From: JAMLHH01 sp035515235
GTDB lineage: Bacteria > Bacteroidota > Bacteroidia > Chitinophagales > JADIYW01
DNA length: 61,945 bases
NCBI GenBank assembly: GCA_035515235.1
Contig: DATJBS010000029.1
Location: 1 to 61,945 of the forward strand
Reading direction: 5' to 3'
Part shown: positions 25,355 through 34,224 of the stretch, piece by piece
How the letters are laid out: each line of letters opens with the position of its first letter
Position numbering within the stretch: position 1 is the first letter of the stretch
Position numbers and translations under genes: made by a program
Notes under the pieces: generated by a model
The model's database searches: none
Told to the model about the DNA's origin: nothing
What the model saw: the letters and a program-made list of their open reading frames with translations, nothing else

Positions 25355-27175
25355 GTGCAAGAATCAAATAATATAGAGCAGCCCTCCACTTCTACTAATA
25401 AACGTCTATCCAAAAAATCAGTACAGTCATTCATGACATTAATGAATTACTTGCGTCCATATAGAATGACCTTCTATATAGGATTGGTGATGTTGTTATT
25501 ATCCACTTTGACTTTTTTATTTTTTCCTCTTCTAATTTCAATGATGGCGGACCTTGCTCAAGGCAAACCATTTACATTAGATGCTCTAGGCTATTCATAC
25601 ACATTCAATAGTCGAAATCAACTCGCTATAGTTTTAATTATTCTCATTATAGTACAAAGCATTCTTTCTTTTGCAAGAATTTACATTTTCGCAGAAGTCA
25701 ACGAGAGAGTTTTGGCAGATATTCGTTCTGATTTATTTTCAAAATACATCACCATAGACATTCCTTACTTTGAGCAATCTCGTACAGGTGACTTGATCAG
25801 TAGATTATCTACAGATGTCAATAGTTTACAGGAATTGATTTCCATTAACTTAGCCGAGTTTGCTAGACAAGTGGTCACTTTAATTGGTGGCACTGTTATT
25901 ATAGCTTTCATTTCTCCACAATTGACAGGTACAATAATTATTTTGATTCCTTCTATTGTCATTTTAGCAATTTACTTAAGCAAATTCATTAAACAAATCT
26001 CTAAAAGAGTATTAGCAGCTATATCAGACGCGACTATTATTGCTGAAGAGTCCTTTCAAAATATTCAAACTGTAAAAGCATATACTAATGAATACCACGA
26101 AAGCAAAAGATATAGAACTGCCGTAGAAATTATCAAAAAGCTAGCTATTAAAGCTGCTATATATAGAGGCGGTTTCATCTCGTTCATATTGTTTGCATTT
26201 ATTGGCGCATTGTTATTTGTGCTATGGAGAGCTACTGGATTAGTAGAAGAAGGTTCAATTACTATTGGCGCTCTTTTGGCTTATGTAGGTTACACTATCT
26301 TTATCGGTGGATCTGTTGCTGGAATGGGTGAATTATGGAGTAAAATCGTTAGCTCTATGGGTGCCGCAGATAGAATTGTAGAAGTATTGAATATCGATTC
26401 GGAAACAGAAATCAAAGAAATCCCAAGAAATACTGCGATAGGTAATATTGAATATAGAGATGTTTCTTTCTCTTATCCTTCAAGATCTGATGTTGCTATC
26501 TTTAAAAACTTGAACTTTAAAATTCCCGCAGGCAAAACAGTAGCCTTAGTAGGTCCGTCAGGCGCAGGAAAGTCAACCATTATTCAGTTATTACTACAAT
26601 ACTATAAAACTCAAAGTGGTCAAATTTTAATCGACGACGTAGATACTCACGAAATGGGCGTTCAAGAAGTCAGATCTAAAATGGCTATTGTTCCTCAAGA
26701 AGTGATTTTATTTGGAGGGACGATTAGAGAGAATATTGCTTACGGTCGATTAGACGCATCTGAAGAAGAAATCATTGAAGCTGCACGTCAAGCCAATTGC
26801 TTAGAATTCATTCAACAGCTACCTGAAGGATTGAATACGATTGTAGGAGAAAGAGGTATTAAATTATCTGGAGGACAAAGACAAAGAGTAGCTATCGCAA
26901 GAGCAATCCTTAAAAATCCTACTATACTTTTATTAGACGAGGCAACTAGTGCCTTAGACTCAGAATCTGAAAAACTGGTTCAAGATGCTTTAGAACATCT
27001 AATGAAAAACCGTACTTCTATTGTCATTGCGCATAGATTATCTACTATTAGAAATGCAGACATCATTTTAGTCATTCAGAATGGGCAGATTGCTGAAATG
27101 GGCAACCATGAAGAATTGTCACAAAAAGAAGATGGTATCTATTTGAATTTATTGAAGCTTCAGTATCAAGCATAA
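25355..27175 (+). CDS. ABC exporter, MsbA-like (fused permease and ATPase)
   Basis: The 606-residue half-transporter has six transmembrane helices (about 35-330) and an ATPase domain (about 365-600). Walker A is GPSGAGKST (about 400-408), the Q-loop IVPQE, the signature LSGGQRQR (about 504-511), Walker B ILLLDEATSALDS and the switch His in AHRLSTIRNAD. It forms a homodimer. MsbA-type lipid or multidrug export is the likely class; the substrate is not determinable. The start is read as GTG at 25355; the first in-frame ATG would remove about 25 poorly conserved residues. Divergent from ccmE across 287 bp. Confidence 0.9.
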   Translation: MQESNNIEQPSTSTNKRLSKKSVQSFMTLMNYLRPYRMTFYIGLVMLLLSTLTFLFFPLLISMMADLAQGKPFTLDALGYSYTFNSRNQLAIVLIILIIVQSILSFARIYIFAEVNERVLADIRSDLFSKYITIDIPYFEQSRTGDLISRLSTDVNSLQELISINLAEFARQVVTLIGGTVIIAFISPQLTGTIIILIPSIVILAIYLSKFIKQISKRVLAAISDATIIAEESFQNIQTVKAYTNEYHESKRYRTAVEIIKKLAIKAAIYRGGFISFILFAFIGALLFVLWRATGLVEEGSITIGALLAYVGYTIFIGGSVAGMGELWSKIVSSMGAADRIVEVLNIDSETEIKEIPRNTAIGNIEYRDVSFSYPSRSDVAIFKNLNFKIPAGKTVALVGPSGAGKSTIIQLLLQYYKTQSGQILIDDVDTHEMGVQEVRSKMAIVPQEVILFGGTIRENIAYGRLDASEEEIIEAARQANCLEFIQQLPEGLNTIVGERGIKLSGGQRQRVAIARAILKNPTILLLDEATSALDSESEKLVQDALEHLMKNRTSIVIAHRLSTIRNADIILVIQNGQIAEMGNHEELSQKEDGIYLNLLKLQYQA

Positions 27176-27240
27176 AGCTCTGTAGTATCCTTATGATGCT
27201 TATAATATAAAAATGCATCTATCGGCTTCTGCCATTCTAC

Positions 27241-27625
27241 ATCGACTGCGCTCAGTGATTACGAAATGACATTGTCACCTTTAACAAGAATCTTTACCTA
27301 TCTGTCATTCTGAAAGAATCTCTTAATGAAAATGCTCTTCAGAGAATCCTTACTTCGACACTTCGACAGGCTCAGTGACCACAGGATCAGTGATTACGGA
27401 ATGACTTTGTCACCTTTAAAAATAATCTTTACTTATCTGTCATTCTGAAAGAATCTCTTAATGAAAATGCTCTTCAGAGATTCCTCACTTCCACAGGCTT
27501 AGTGATTACGGAATGACATTGCCATCTTTAACAAGAATCTTAACCTATCTGTCATTCTGAAAGAATCTCTTAATGAGAATGCTCTTCAGAGATCCCTCAC
27601 TTCGACAGGTTCAGGGACCAAACTT
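27241..27625. repeat. REP-like intergenic repeat cluster (three tandem units)
   Basis: Three copies of a 110-135 bp unit start near 27301, 27436 and 27548, each with TCTGTCATTCTGAAAGAATC, TGCTCTTCAGAGA and a CTTCGACAGGCTCAGTGA-type tail. ATTCT-GAA-AGAAT and CTCTTCAGAG are inverted repeats, so each unit can fold. Copies differ by substitutions and indels, so they are old. This vocabulary recurs at 32499-32520 and 61430-61770. The stretch is intergenic between the ABC exporter and a convergent START-like gene and holds no credible gene. Confidence 0.8.
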
Positions 27626-27675
27626 CGTCAGAAAACAATTTCCACAAAAGAAACGACATTAATCGATACTAATTA

Positions 27676-27708
27676 AATAAAAAAAGTGCCACACATTGGT
27701 AGCACTTT
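27676..27708 (-). terminator. Terminator of the START-like gene
   Basis: On the minus strand AAAGTGC (708-702) pairs with GCACTTT (689-683), followed by a T run. It lies about 50 bp beyond the stop codon of the START-like gene and just outside the REP cluster. Confidence 0.75.
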
Positions 27709-27759
27709 GTATAATTATAACCACTGTCGTCTGTTGACCGTGGACTGTTGACTAATGAA

Positions 27760-28146
27760 TTACCCGCCGATACATTTTTTCAAATCATTCAATTGACTTT
27801 CCCACAGAGAGATCGTTTCTTTGATTTCATTTTTGTAGGCAAAATCTGTCACATAAAGAATAGTTTCTCCAGTGATTTCGTTTTTCTTAATTTTATATTC
27901 AAAATAGGCTTTATCATCTTCCTCATCATCCCATCTTAATCGTATAAACTCTTCTTCATCAAAGCTTAATACTTCAGCAGATTGCTCATCTCCACTCCAA
28001 CCGAATGAATAAACATCTCCATTTAAGTCTGCAGAATCTGAAAACCATTGAATCAAACCACTCGGTGTTGTAAGAAAATCATACAAGATCGTCGGTGAAG
28101 AACGAAAAGTTCTTTCTATTGTAAATGCTTGCTTTTTTTGAGCCAT
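27760..28146 (-). CDS. START-like (SRPBCC superfamily) small protein
   Basis: The 128-residue protein has the helix-grip fold features of START/Bet v1-like proteins: an N-terminal strand (FTIERTFRSSPTILYDFLTTP), a conserved GLIQWFSD segment and a C-terminal helix (LWESQLNDLKKCIGG). This short form is widespread in Bacteroidota, where its role and ligand are unknown. It is cytoplasmic with no signal peptide. It is divergent from rpoD with 319 bp between the starts, and this neighbourhood may be conserved, but that was not tested. Confidence 0.85.
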   Translation of the reverse strand: MAQKKQAFTIERTFRSSPTILYDFLTTPSGLIQWFSDSADLNGDVYSFGWSGDEQSAEVLSFDEEEFIRLRWDDEEDDKAYFEYKIKKNEITGETILYVTDFAYKNEIKETISLWESQLNDLKKCIGG

Positions 28147-28405
28147 GTTTTCGTTAGTAATAATATCAGTAAGTGCGCAATTATAAACAAAATAAGTAGC
28201 TAACCAAATTTTTTAAGAGAAAATTATCATTAACTTTGAAATTCTTGTTCTTTTTCTTTGTTTTATCACAATAAAAATAAACAAACGACTATAGAACATA
28301 CACCACTGAACTGCTAGTTTCAGATTTATTACACACTTAATTGACTCTTAACAATAAAAGCATTAAATTAATATCAGGTTCATTGAACCTTTCACCTGCA
28401 TTTCG

Positions 28406-28435
28406 TTGTTATTAAATAGATTATAATTATCTTTG
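28406..28435 (+). promoter_or_regulatory. rpoD promoter
   Basis: TTG (28406-28408), a 19-nt spacer and TATCTTTG (28428-28435) match the Bacteroidota promoter that this very sigma factor recognises. It leaves a leader of about 25 nt. The rest of the 319-bp gap (28147-28405) shows no other recognisable feature. Confidence 0.65.
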
Positions 28436-28465
28436 CAAATTGTTTAAAAACGGTTCATTCTTATT

Positions 28466-29335
28466 ATGCGTCAACTCAAGATTACGAAGTCCATCACCAA
28501 CAGAGAAAGCCAGTCTTTGGAAAAATATCTACAAGAAATTGGGAAAGTAGATTTACTCACTCCTGATGAAGAAGTGGATTTAGCTCAAAGGATTAAACAA
28601 GGAGATCAAATAGCTTTAGAAAAACTTACAAAAGCGAACTTGAGATTTGTGGTATCAGTAGCAAAACAATATCAAAATCAAGGCTTGACTTTAAGTGACC
28701 TTATTAATGAAGGAAACTTAGGTCTTATTAAAGCAGCTCAAAGATTTGATGAAACAAGAGGTTTTAAATTTATCTCTTATGCAGTATGGTGGATTAGACA
28801 ATCTATCCTACAAGCATTAGCTGAACAATCTAGAATAGTAAGACTTCCTTTGAATAAAGTAGGTTCTTTAAATAAAATCAACAAAGCATTCTCTCAATTA
28901 GAGCAAGAATTCGAAAGAGAGCCATCTGCTGACGAATTAGCTGAACTATTAGAAATCAATAGAGAAGAAGTTGAAACTACTTTGGGCGTGGCAGCTAGAC
29001 ACATCTCTGTGGATGCTCCTTTCCAAGAAGGTGAGGAAAATTCATTATTAGATGTATTAGAAAATACAAACTCTCCAAAAACGGATTCTCAATTAGAATA
29101 TGTAGAATCTCTAAGAAAAGAAATTGAGCGCTCTTTAAGTACTTTGACAGACCGTCAGAGAGATGTTATCATTTATTATTTCGGTATCGGTGTAGAACAT
29201 CCAATGTCATTAGAAGACATCGGTGATAAATTTGCATTGACGAGAGAAAGAGTACGTCAGATTAAAGACAAAGCAATCAATAAATTAAGAGCTACTTCAC
29301 GTAGTAAATTGTTGAAAAACTACCTAGGAAACTAA
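28466..29335 (+). CDS. rpoD: Primary sigma factor RpoD/SigA (short Bacteroidota form)
   Basis: The 289-residue sigma-70 lacks region 1.1, as usual for Bacteroidota primary sigma factors. Region 1.2 is near 12-45. Region 2 includes NLRFVVSVAKQYQNQGL and FKFISYAVWWIRQSILQAL (2.3-2.4). Region 3 spans about 135-210. Region 4 carries the helix-turn-helix SLEDIGDKFALTRERVRQIK (about 250-270) that binds the -33 TTTG. It precedes gapdh by 33 bp, so the two could be cotranscribed. Confidence 0.96.
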   Translation: MRQLKITKSITNRESQSLEKYLQEIGKVDLLTPDEEVDLAQRIKQGDQIALEKLTKANLRFVVSVAKQYQNQGLTLSDLINEGNLGLIKAAQRFDETRGFKFISYAVWWIRQSILQALAEQSRIVRLPLNKVGSLNKINKAFSQLEQEFEREPSADELAELLEINREEVETTLGVAARHISVDAPFQEGEENSLLDVLENTNSPKTDSQLEYVESLRKEIERSLSTLTDRQRDVIIYYFGIGVEHPMSLEDIGDKFALTRERVRQIKDKAINKLRATSRSKLLKNYLGN

Positions 29336-29368
29336 TATCATTTAATATCTTTTATAATTTTTAACTGA

Positions 29369-30820
29369 ATGAGTAATATCAATTCAAACCCGGCAGATTG
29401 GTTAGAGAGAGAAAAAAATGCACTCGAAATCGTCAACGTTGCAGGAAAACTATGGCTCGATGATTCTGTCGAGTTGATTATTTTTAGAAGAAGTATCGTA
29501 GATGCAAGAGCAAGCGAAATTCTCAATCACCATGAATACGCTCGTAATTATATCAACGAACCACTAACCATCGAGAACTCTTTAGCAATTTGTACTGCTA
29601 TTGCCGATTTAGGATTAGCTCCATCAAGAATTGATATTGGAATGCTAGGAAAAGAATGGTTGACAGAAGGAAGAGGTAATGATGCTGATATTGCTGCATT
29701 CGTAGAAAGAAAACTTTCTAATCTTATAGGCAAAGACAAGAAAGTATTAAAACCAAAAGACGTCGTATTATATGGTTTCGGTAGAATCGGTCGTTTGGCT
29801 GCTAGATTAATCATTTCTCAAACTGGAAAGGGTGAGCAATTAAGATTAAAAGCTATCGTCACTCGGACCAATTCTGATTTAGATATTACAAAAAGATCTT
29901 CTTTATTAAGAAAAGATTCAGTTCACGGAAAATTCAGAGGAACAGTAATTGAAGATTTAGAAAACAAAGCATTAATCATCAACGGATATCCTGTAAAAAT
30001 GATTGCAGCTAATGATCCAGCTGATATTGATTATACAGCTTACGGTATTGAAGATGCATTATTGATAGACAACTCAGGAGTTTGGAGAGATGCTGAAGGC
30101 TTAAGTCAGCACTTAAAAAGCAAAGGAATTTCTAAAGTATTATTGACAGCACCAGGTAAAGGTGATATTCCAAATATCGTTTATGGAGTTAACCATAATA
30201 CATATGCACCAGAATCTAACGATATTTTCTCAGCAGCATCATGTACTACAAATGGTATTGCGCCAGTATTAGCAGTTATTGAGAAAAAATACGGTATCGA
30301 AAGCGGACATATTGAATCTGTTCACTCTTTTACTAACGATCAAAACCTCTTAGATAATTTCCACAAGAAATACAGAAGAGGTCGTTCAGCACCATTGAAT
30401 ATGGTCATTACTGAAACAGGAGCAGCAAAAGCAGTTTCTAAAGTATTGCCACAAGTTTTTAACAAATTCACAGGCAACGCAGTACGTGTTCCAACTCCAG
30501 ACGTTTCATTAGCAATATTGAATATCAATGTAAGTAATGAAGTAGAAAGCGTAGAAGAAATCAATGACTTATTGAATGATGCATCAGCTTACGGAGATTT
30601 AGTAGAACAAATAGACTACTCTACTTCTGCAGAATTAGTTTCTACAGACTGTATAGGCAATAATCACGCTTCTATTGTGGATTCACATGCTACATTATTA
30701 GCACCTAACAAAAAAAGCATGGTCCTCTATGTATGGTATGACAACGAATATGGCTATACCTGTCAAGTAGTTAGACTTGCAAAATATTTAGCAAAAGTTC
30801 AAAGACTGACTTATTACTAA
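29369..30820 (+). CDS. gap: Glyceraldehyde-3-phosphate dehydrogenase, long form
   Basis: The 483-residue protein carries a full GAPDH core after an N-terminal extension of about 125 residues. NAD-binding YGFGRIGRLAARLI starts near 133. The active-site Cys292 sits in AASCTTNGIAP and the paired His lies in HSFTNDQN. RGRSAPLNMV and the WYDNEYGY C-terminal motif are present. The long form is common in Bacteroidota alongside a standard-length GapA and is often annotated as glycolytic or gluconeogenic; direction and cofactor choice cannot be read here. It ends at a strong terminator. Confidence 0.93.
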   Translation: MSNINSNPADWLEREKNALEIVNVAGKLWLDDSVELIIFRRSIVDARASEILNHHEYARNYINEPLTIENSLAICTAIADLGLAPSRIDIGMLGKEWLTEGRGNDADIAAFVERKLSNLIGKDKKVLKPKDVVLYGFGRIGRLAARLIISQTGKGEQLRLKAIVTRTNSDLDITKRSSLLRKDSVHGKFRGTVIEDLENKALIINGYPVKMIAANDPADIDYTAYGIEDALLIDNSGVWRDAEGLSQHLKSKGISKVLLTAPGKGDIPNIVYGVNHNTYAPESNDIFSAASCTTNGIAPVLAVIEKKYGIESGHIESVHSFTNDQNLLDNFHKKYRRGRSAPLNMVITETGAAKAVSKVLPQVFNKFTGNAVRVPTPDVSLAILNINVSNEVESVEEINDLLNDASAYGDLVEQIDYSTSAELVSTDCIGNNHASIVDSHATLLAPNKKSMVLYVWYDNEYGYTCQVVRLAKYLAKVQRLTYY

Positions 30821-30842
30821 CAGTTTGAAAATAAATGCATAC

Positions 30843-30879
30843 GAAGCAACTCTTTTTGAGTTGCTTCTTTTATTTTTAC
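30843..30879 (+). terminator. Terminator after gapdh
   Basis: GAAGCAACTC pairs with GAGTTGCTTC across a 5-nt T loop, followed by a T-rich tract. Confidence 0.9.
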
Positions 30880-30908
30880 AATCTCATTAAAAATATAAAA
30901 GGAGAATT

Positions 30909-32231
30909 ATGTTCGAAAATCTTCAAGACCGGTTAGACTCAGCATTTAAAAATCTCAAAGGTCAAGGAAAAATTACAGATCTTAATATTGCTTCTACCAT
31001 TAAAGAAATCAGAAGAGCATTAGTAGATGCCGACGTTAACTATAAAATAGCCAAGGAATTTACTGATAAGATTAAAGACACCGCCATGGGCGAAAAAGTC
31101 TTGAATTCTGTATCTCCAGGGCAGTTGATGGTTAAAATCGTTTCCGACCAATTGACCGAACTGATGGGCGGCAATGTTGAAGACATTAATATCAAAGGAA
31201 ACCCTGCAGTAATTTTAATTTCAGGTTTACAAGGTTCTGGAAAAACAACATTTTCCGGAAAACTAGCATTCCATCTTAAATCCAAACTCAAAAGGACTCC
31301 ACTCCTAGTGGCTTGTGACGTATATCGTCCTGCGGCTATCGATCAGTTAAAAGTTCTTGGAGAACAAGTTAAAGTAGAAGTTTATAGCGAACCTGAAAAC
31401 AAAAATCCAGTTGAGATTGCTAAAAATGCTATAGAATACGCAAAAACTAAAGGTTATAATGTAGTTATTGTCGATACAGCGGGACGCTTAGCTATCGATG
31501 AGCAAATGATGAATGAGATAGCACAAGTCAAACAAGCTATCCAACCTCAAGAAACTCTTTTCGTAGTAGACTCCATGACAGGTCAGGATGCTGTCAATAC
31601 TGCAAAAGCATTCAACGACAAAATCAACTTTGACGGGGTAGTTTTAACCAAATTAGATGGTGACACTCGTGGTGGAGCAGCATTATCTATTAAATATACA
31701 GTCAACAAGCCTATCAAATTTGTCAGCCGTGGCGAGAAATTAGATACTCTAGATGTCTTCTATCCTGAAAGGATGGCACAAAGAATCTTGGGCATGGGTG
31801 ATATCGTTTCATTCGTAGAAAAAGCACAAGAAAACTTTGACGCAAAAGAAGCAGCAAGACTCCAAAAGAAAATCGTTAAAAACCAGTTTGACTTCAACGA
31901 CTTTTTAGGTCAATTGAATCAAATCAGAAAAATGGGAAATATCAAAGATTTGATCGGCATGATACCAGGAATGGGCAAAGCCATGAAAGACATTGATATA
32001 GATGACAACGCTTTCAAAAAAATCGAAGCAATGATCTTCTCTATGACACCAGCAGAAAGAGCTAATCCAGATCTTTTAAATGGAAGCAGAAGAAGCAGAA
32101 TAGCAAAAGGTTCGGGTAGCGATATCAAAGACCTCAATCAATTCATCAAACAATTTGAAGAAATGAAAAAAATGATGAAGAAAATGAGCGGTATGGCTCC
32201 TGGAGGCAAAATGAATATCCCATTCAAATAA
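30909..32231 (+). CDS. ffh: Signal recognition particle protein Ffh
   Basis: Ffh (440 residues) binds 4.5S RNA and signal sequences and docks ribosomes on FtsY. The N domain (1-90) precedes the G domain, with the P-loop GLQGSGKTTF (about 105-114), CDVYRPAAIDQL, VDTAGRL and TKLDGDTRGGA. The methionine-rich M domain (about 300-440) contains the RNA-binding SRRSRIAKGSG and a tail with KKMMKKMSGMAPGGKM. Complete and of normal length. Single gene with its own terminator. The 4.5S RNA gene was not found in the window. Confidence 0.97.
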   Translation: MFENLQDRLDSAFKNLKGQGKITDLNIASTIKEIRRALVDADVNYKIAKEFTDKIKDTAMGEKVLNSVSPGQLMVKIVSDQLTELMGGNVEDINIKGNPAVILISGLQGSGKTTFSGKLAFHLKSKLKRTPLLVACDVYRPAAIDQLKVLGEQVKVEVYSEPENKNPVEIAKNAIEYAKTKGYNVVIVDTAGRLAIDEQMMNEIAQVKQAIQPQETLFVVDSMTGQDAVNTAKAFNDKINFDGVVLTKLDGDTRGGAALSIKYTVNKPIKFVSRGEKLDTLDVFYPERMAQRILGMGDIVSFVEKAQENFDAKEAARLQKKIVKNQFDFNDFLGQLNQIRKMGNIKDLIGMIPGMGKAMKDIDIDDNAFKKIEAMIFSMTPAERANPDLLNGSRRSRIAKGSGSDIKDLNQFIKQFEEMKKMMKKMSGMAPGGKMNIPFK

Positions 32232-32256
32232 ACCTATCCATTACCAGAATATACTG

Positions 32257-32283
32257 AAGGACATCGAAAGATGTCCTTTTTTT
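32257..32283 (+). terminator. Terminator after ffh
   Basis: AAGGACATC, a GAAA tetraloop and GATGTCCTT form a perfect 9-bp stem followed by seven T. Confidence 0.93.
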
Positions 32284-32300
32284 ATGTATTCAACTTTTTT

Positions 32301-32380
32301 TGGGCAGCAATTCCGGCTTTCATTTCGTCTTCCCTCCATTTCATTGCGGGTGATACTACACTCTATCCGGGCTGCAGCAT
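32301..32380. other. GC-richer segment with terminal complementary arms
   Basis: Downstream of ffh, a stretch noticeably richer in G+C than its flanks is bounded by GCAGC-aatt-CCGG (32304-32316) and CCGGGCTGC (32367-32375), which can pair. No open reading frame of note crosses it. It may be a structured RNA or the remnant of an intergenic repeat; neither can be shown here. The rest of 32284-32498 shows no other feature. Confidence 0.3.
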
Positions 32381-32498
32381 TGTATTTAGGCTCAAGCCAT
32401 CATTACAAACCAAACTTGCGCACCTATATGTCATTGTGTAATCGTTCGTCATTTTCGATTTAGCACGCAATCTTAGTTGCAATAGTCTTTCCTAATCC

Positions 32499-32520
32499 GT
32501 CATCCTGAAAGGATCTCAAT
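32499..32520. repeat. REP-like repeat fragment
   Basis: GTCATCCTGAAAGGATCTC contains the palindrome ATCCT-GAA-AGGAT. It has the same architecture as ATTCT-GAA-AGAAT in the 27.3-27.6 kb cluster. It sits 20 bp before a RAYT remnant. Confidence 0.6.
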
Positions 32521-32531
32521 AGCATAACGTA

Positions 32532-32744
32532 TTGGAAAACGTATCGGTATCAATTTCTGCCATTATTCGTTCATACAAATCTGCTGTAACAAAACATTCC
32601 AATCGTTTAGGTTTTGATTTTGCGTGGAAACCTCTCTTTCACGATCATATAATTCGTGACGAACAATCCTTTAGTAATATCCAAAAATATATTACTAATA
32701 ACCCCTTGAATTGGGAAAGTGATAAATTTCATAAAAATGAATAG
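32532..32744 (+). pseudogene. REP-associated tyrosine transposase (RAYT), C-terminal remnant
   Basis: The frame encodes only the tail of a Y1/HUH-type REP-associated transposase. SAIIRSYKSAVTKHSNRLGF, then FHDHIIRDEQSF and YITNNPLNWESDKF, match the conserved C-terminus that carries the catalytic Tyr. The N-terminal HUH half is missing and no ATG starts the frame (a TTG at 32532 is the first possible start). It is adjacent to a REP-like palindrome, as RAYT genes are. It reads as a decayed copy. Confidence 0.7.
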
Positions 32745-32790
32745 TAAATTCACAAACAATGTATGTAGAAGCAAAAATAAATTATTAAAC

Positions 32791-33183
32791 ATGTTTACAA
32801 TAGAACAAATACACCAAGCATTTGAAAAAGTTAAAAGCGGAGCGGATTTTCCTCAATTTGCCCAAGATTTAAAAGAAATTGGAGTAATACATTATGACAA
32901 CTTTGTATCAGACGGACGAACAAGATATTATGGAATAAATGGCTTTGTTCTTGACGGAGAATCAAAATATCCGAAAATGGAAGTAAATAATATAAGTTCA
33001 GCGGACAAACTGAAACACGCAATTTCAATCCATCAACAAGGACAAACAGACTACCCAACTTTTTGTCAACAAGCGTCAGATGCAGGAGTTGAAAAATGGA
33101 CAAATCATATGATTGAAATGACGGTAACTTATTTCGACAAAAAAGGAAATAAATTAACTGTTGAGTCAATTCCAAAACCTTGA
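32791..33183 (+). CDS. DUF1398 family protein
   Basis: The 130-residue protein begins MFTIEQIHQAFEKVKSGADF and has the DUF1398 pattern: FPQFAQDLKEIGVIHYDNFV, then DGRTRYYG. A second similar half follows (DYPTFCQQASDAGVEKW), so the protein seems to be an internal duplication. The family includes E. coli YbcV, of prophage origin; function is unknown. The ATG at 32791 is chosen because an earlier start would add residues encoded by the RAYT remnant region. It opens an accessory stretch of small DUF genes. Confidence 0.8.
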   Translation: MFTIEQIHQAFEKVKSGADFPQFAQDLKEIGVIHYDNFVSDGRTRYYGINGFVLDGESKYPKMEVNNISSADKLKHAISIHQQGQTDYPTFCQQASDAGVEKWTNHMIEMTVTYFDKKGNKLTVESIPKP

Positions 33184-33386
33184 AATATTAATAAGAAATA
33201 AGTGGAAAAGACTGCGAATGAATAAAGACAGTAGGTAATAATGTATATAAAAATGGGCAAATTAGCAGTAAAATCAAGACTTTTGCCTCGCATCAAACTT
33301 TGTAAATAACCAAAAGTTTAGTGCTTCTAAATCTCCTGCTTTTCATAAAATAAACGTTAGACTAAAAGAGCTTAGCACATTTTCAA

Positions 33387-34184
33387 ATGAACAATAAATC
33401 CAGGATATCATCCATAATAAATGCAGCTTATTTAGACGCTTCTATTACAGACTTCCCTTCTTTTAAATTATCAAAATTAGATATAGTAAGTGATTTCAAT
33501 TTCGAACTTCCTACTCATTTAAGATTGGGTCATTTAGTTGAAAATATTGTTTCCAAACTGATTAAATCCTCAACAAATTACAAAGTACTTTTTGAAAACA
33601 TACAGTTCATTGAAAATGAAAAAACTATTGGTGAAATTGATTTTATAGTTTCAAATGAGAAAACAAATATAATTACCCATATCGAACTAGCGTACAAATT
33701 CTATTTATATGATCCTACTATTTCTTCGATAGAAATCAATAACTGGATTGGCCCAAATAGGAATGATTCCCTAAAAGAAAAACTAGATAAATTAAAGAAC
33801 AAACAATTTCCTCTACTCTATTCCAACCCTGCAAAATTAAAATTAAATGAAATAGAAATTAAAGAGCTTACTCAAGAACTATGTTTCTTAGTCTCATTAT
33901 TTATTCCTTATGAATATAAAACTAGCATTTCTCTTGTTTATCAGAAAGCCATAAAAGGATATTATTTAAACATCGAAAAGTTAATGGATATTGACCATTC
34001 TGAAAAATACTATTACATACCTCTTAAAAAAGAATGGGGAATATCTCCTTCAGAAAATGAAACTTGGAGAGATTTTAATGATATAAAAAATCAAGTAATA
34101 AATTGTATTCAAGAAAAACAATCTCTACTTTGTTGGCAAAAATACAAAGATACATATTCAGCATTTTTTATAGTTTGGTGGTAA
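33387..34184 (+). CDS. DUF1853 family protein (PD-(D/E)XK-like)
   Basis: The 265-residue protein matches DUF1853. LRLGHLVENIVSKLI (about 47-61) is followed by GEIDFIVSNE (about 90-99, core Asp) and THIELAYKFYL (about 105-115, Glu and Lys), and the C-terminal part has WRDFNDIKNQ. The E-x-D ... E-x-x-x-K arrangement resembles the PD-(D/E)XK nuclease fold, but catalytic activity is not established for this family. No toxin, restriction or repair partner is adjacent. A partial GTTAGACTAA half-site lies just upstream and is considered chance. Confidence 0.8.
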   Translation: MNNKSRISSIINAAYLDASITDFPSFKLSKLDIVSDFNFELPTHLRLGHLVENIVSKLIKSSTNYKVLFENIQFIENEKTIGEIDFIVSNEKTNIITHIELAYKFYLYDPTISSIEINNWIGPNRNDSLKEKLDKLKNKQFPLLYSNPAKLKLNEIEIKELTQELCFLVSLFIPYEYKTSISLVYQKAIKGYYLNIEKLMDIDHSEKYYYIPLKKEWGISPSENETWRDFNDIKNQVINCIQEKQSLLCWQKYKDTYSAFFIVWW

Positions 34185-34224
34185 ATTTCCAAGAATACAC
34201 ACCACTCATCTTATCTTAATCCCC

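Noticed and set aside
27241..27625. Possible CRISPR array because of repeated units
   Set aside because: Units are 110-135 bp, unequal in spacing and diverged throughout. There are no short identical repeats separated by unique spacers and no cas genes.
33354..33365. A third DtxR/MntR-type operator (GTTAGACTAA half-site) before the DUF1853 gene
   Set aside because: Only the left arm and centre match. The right arm AAAGAG does not complete the dyad and no promoter box is placed as at the two accepted sites.
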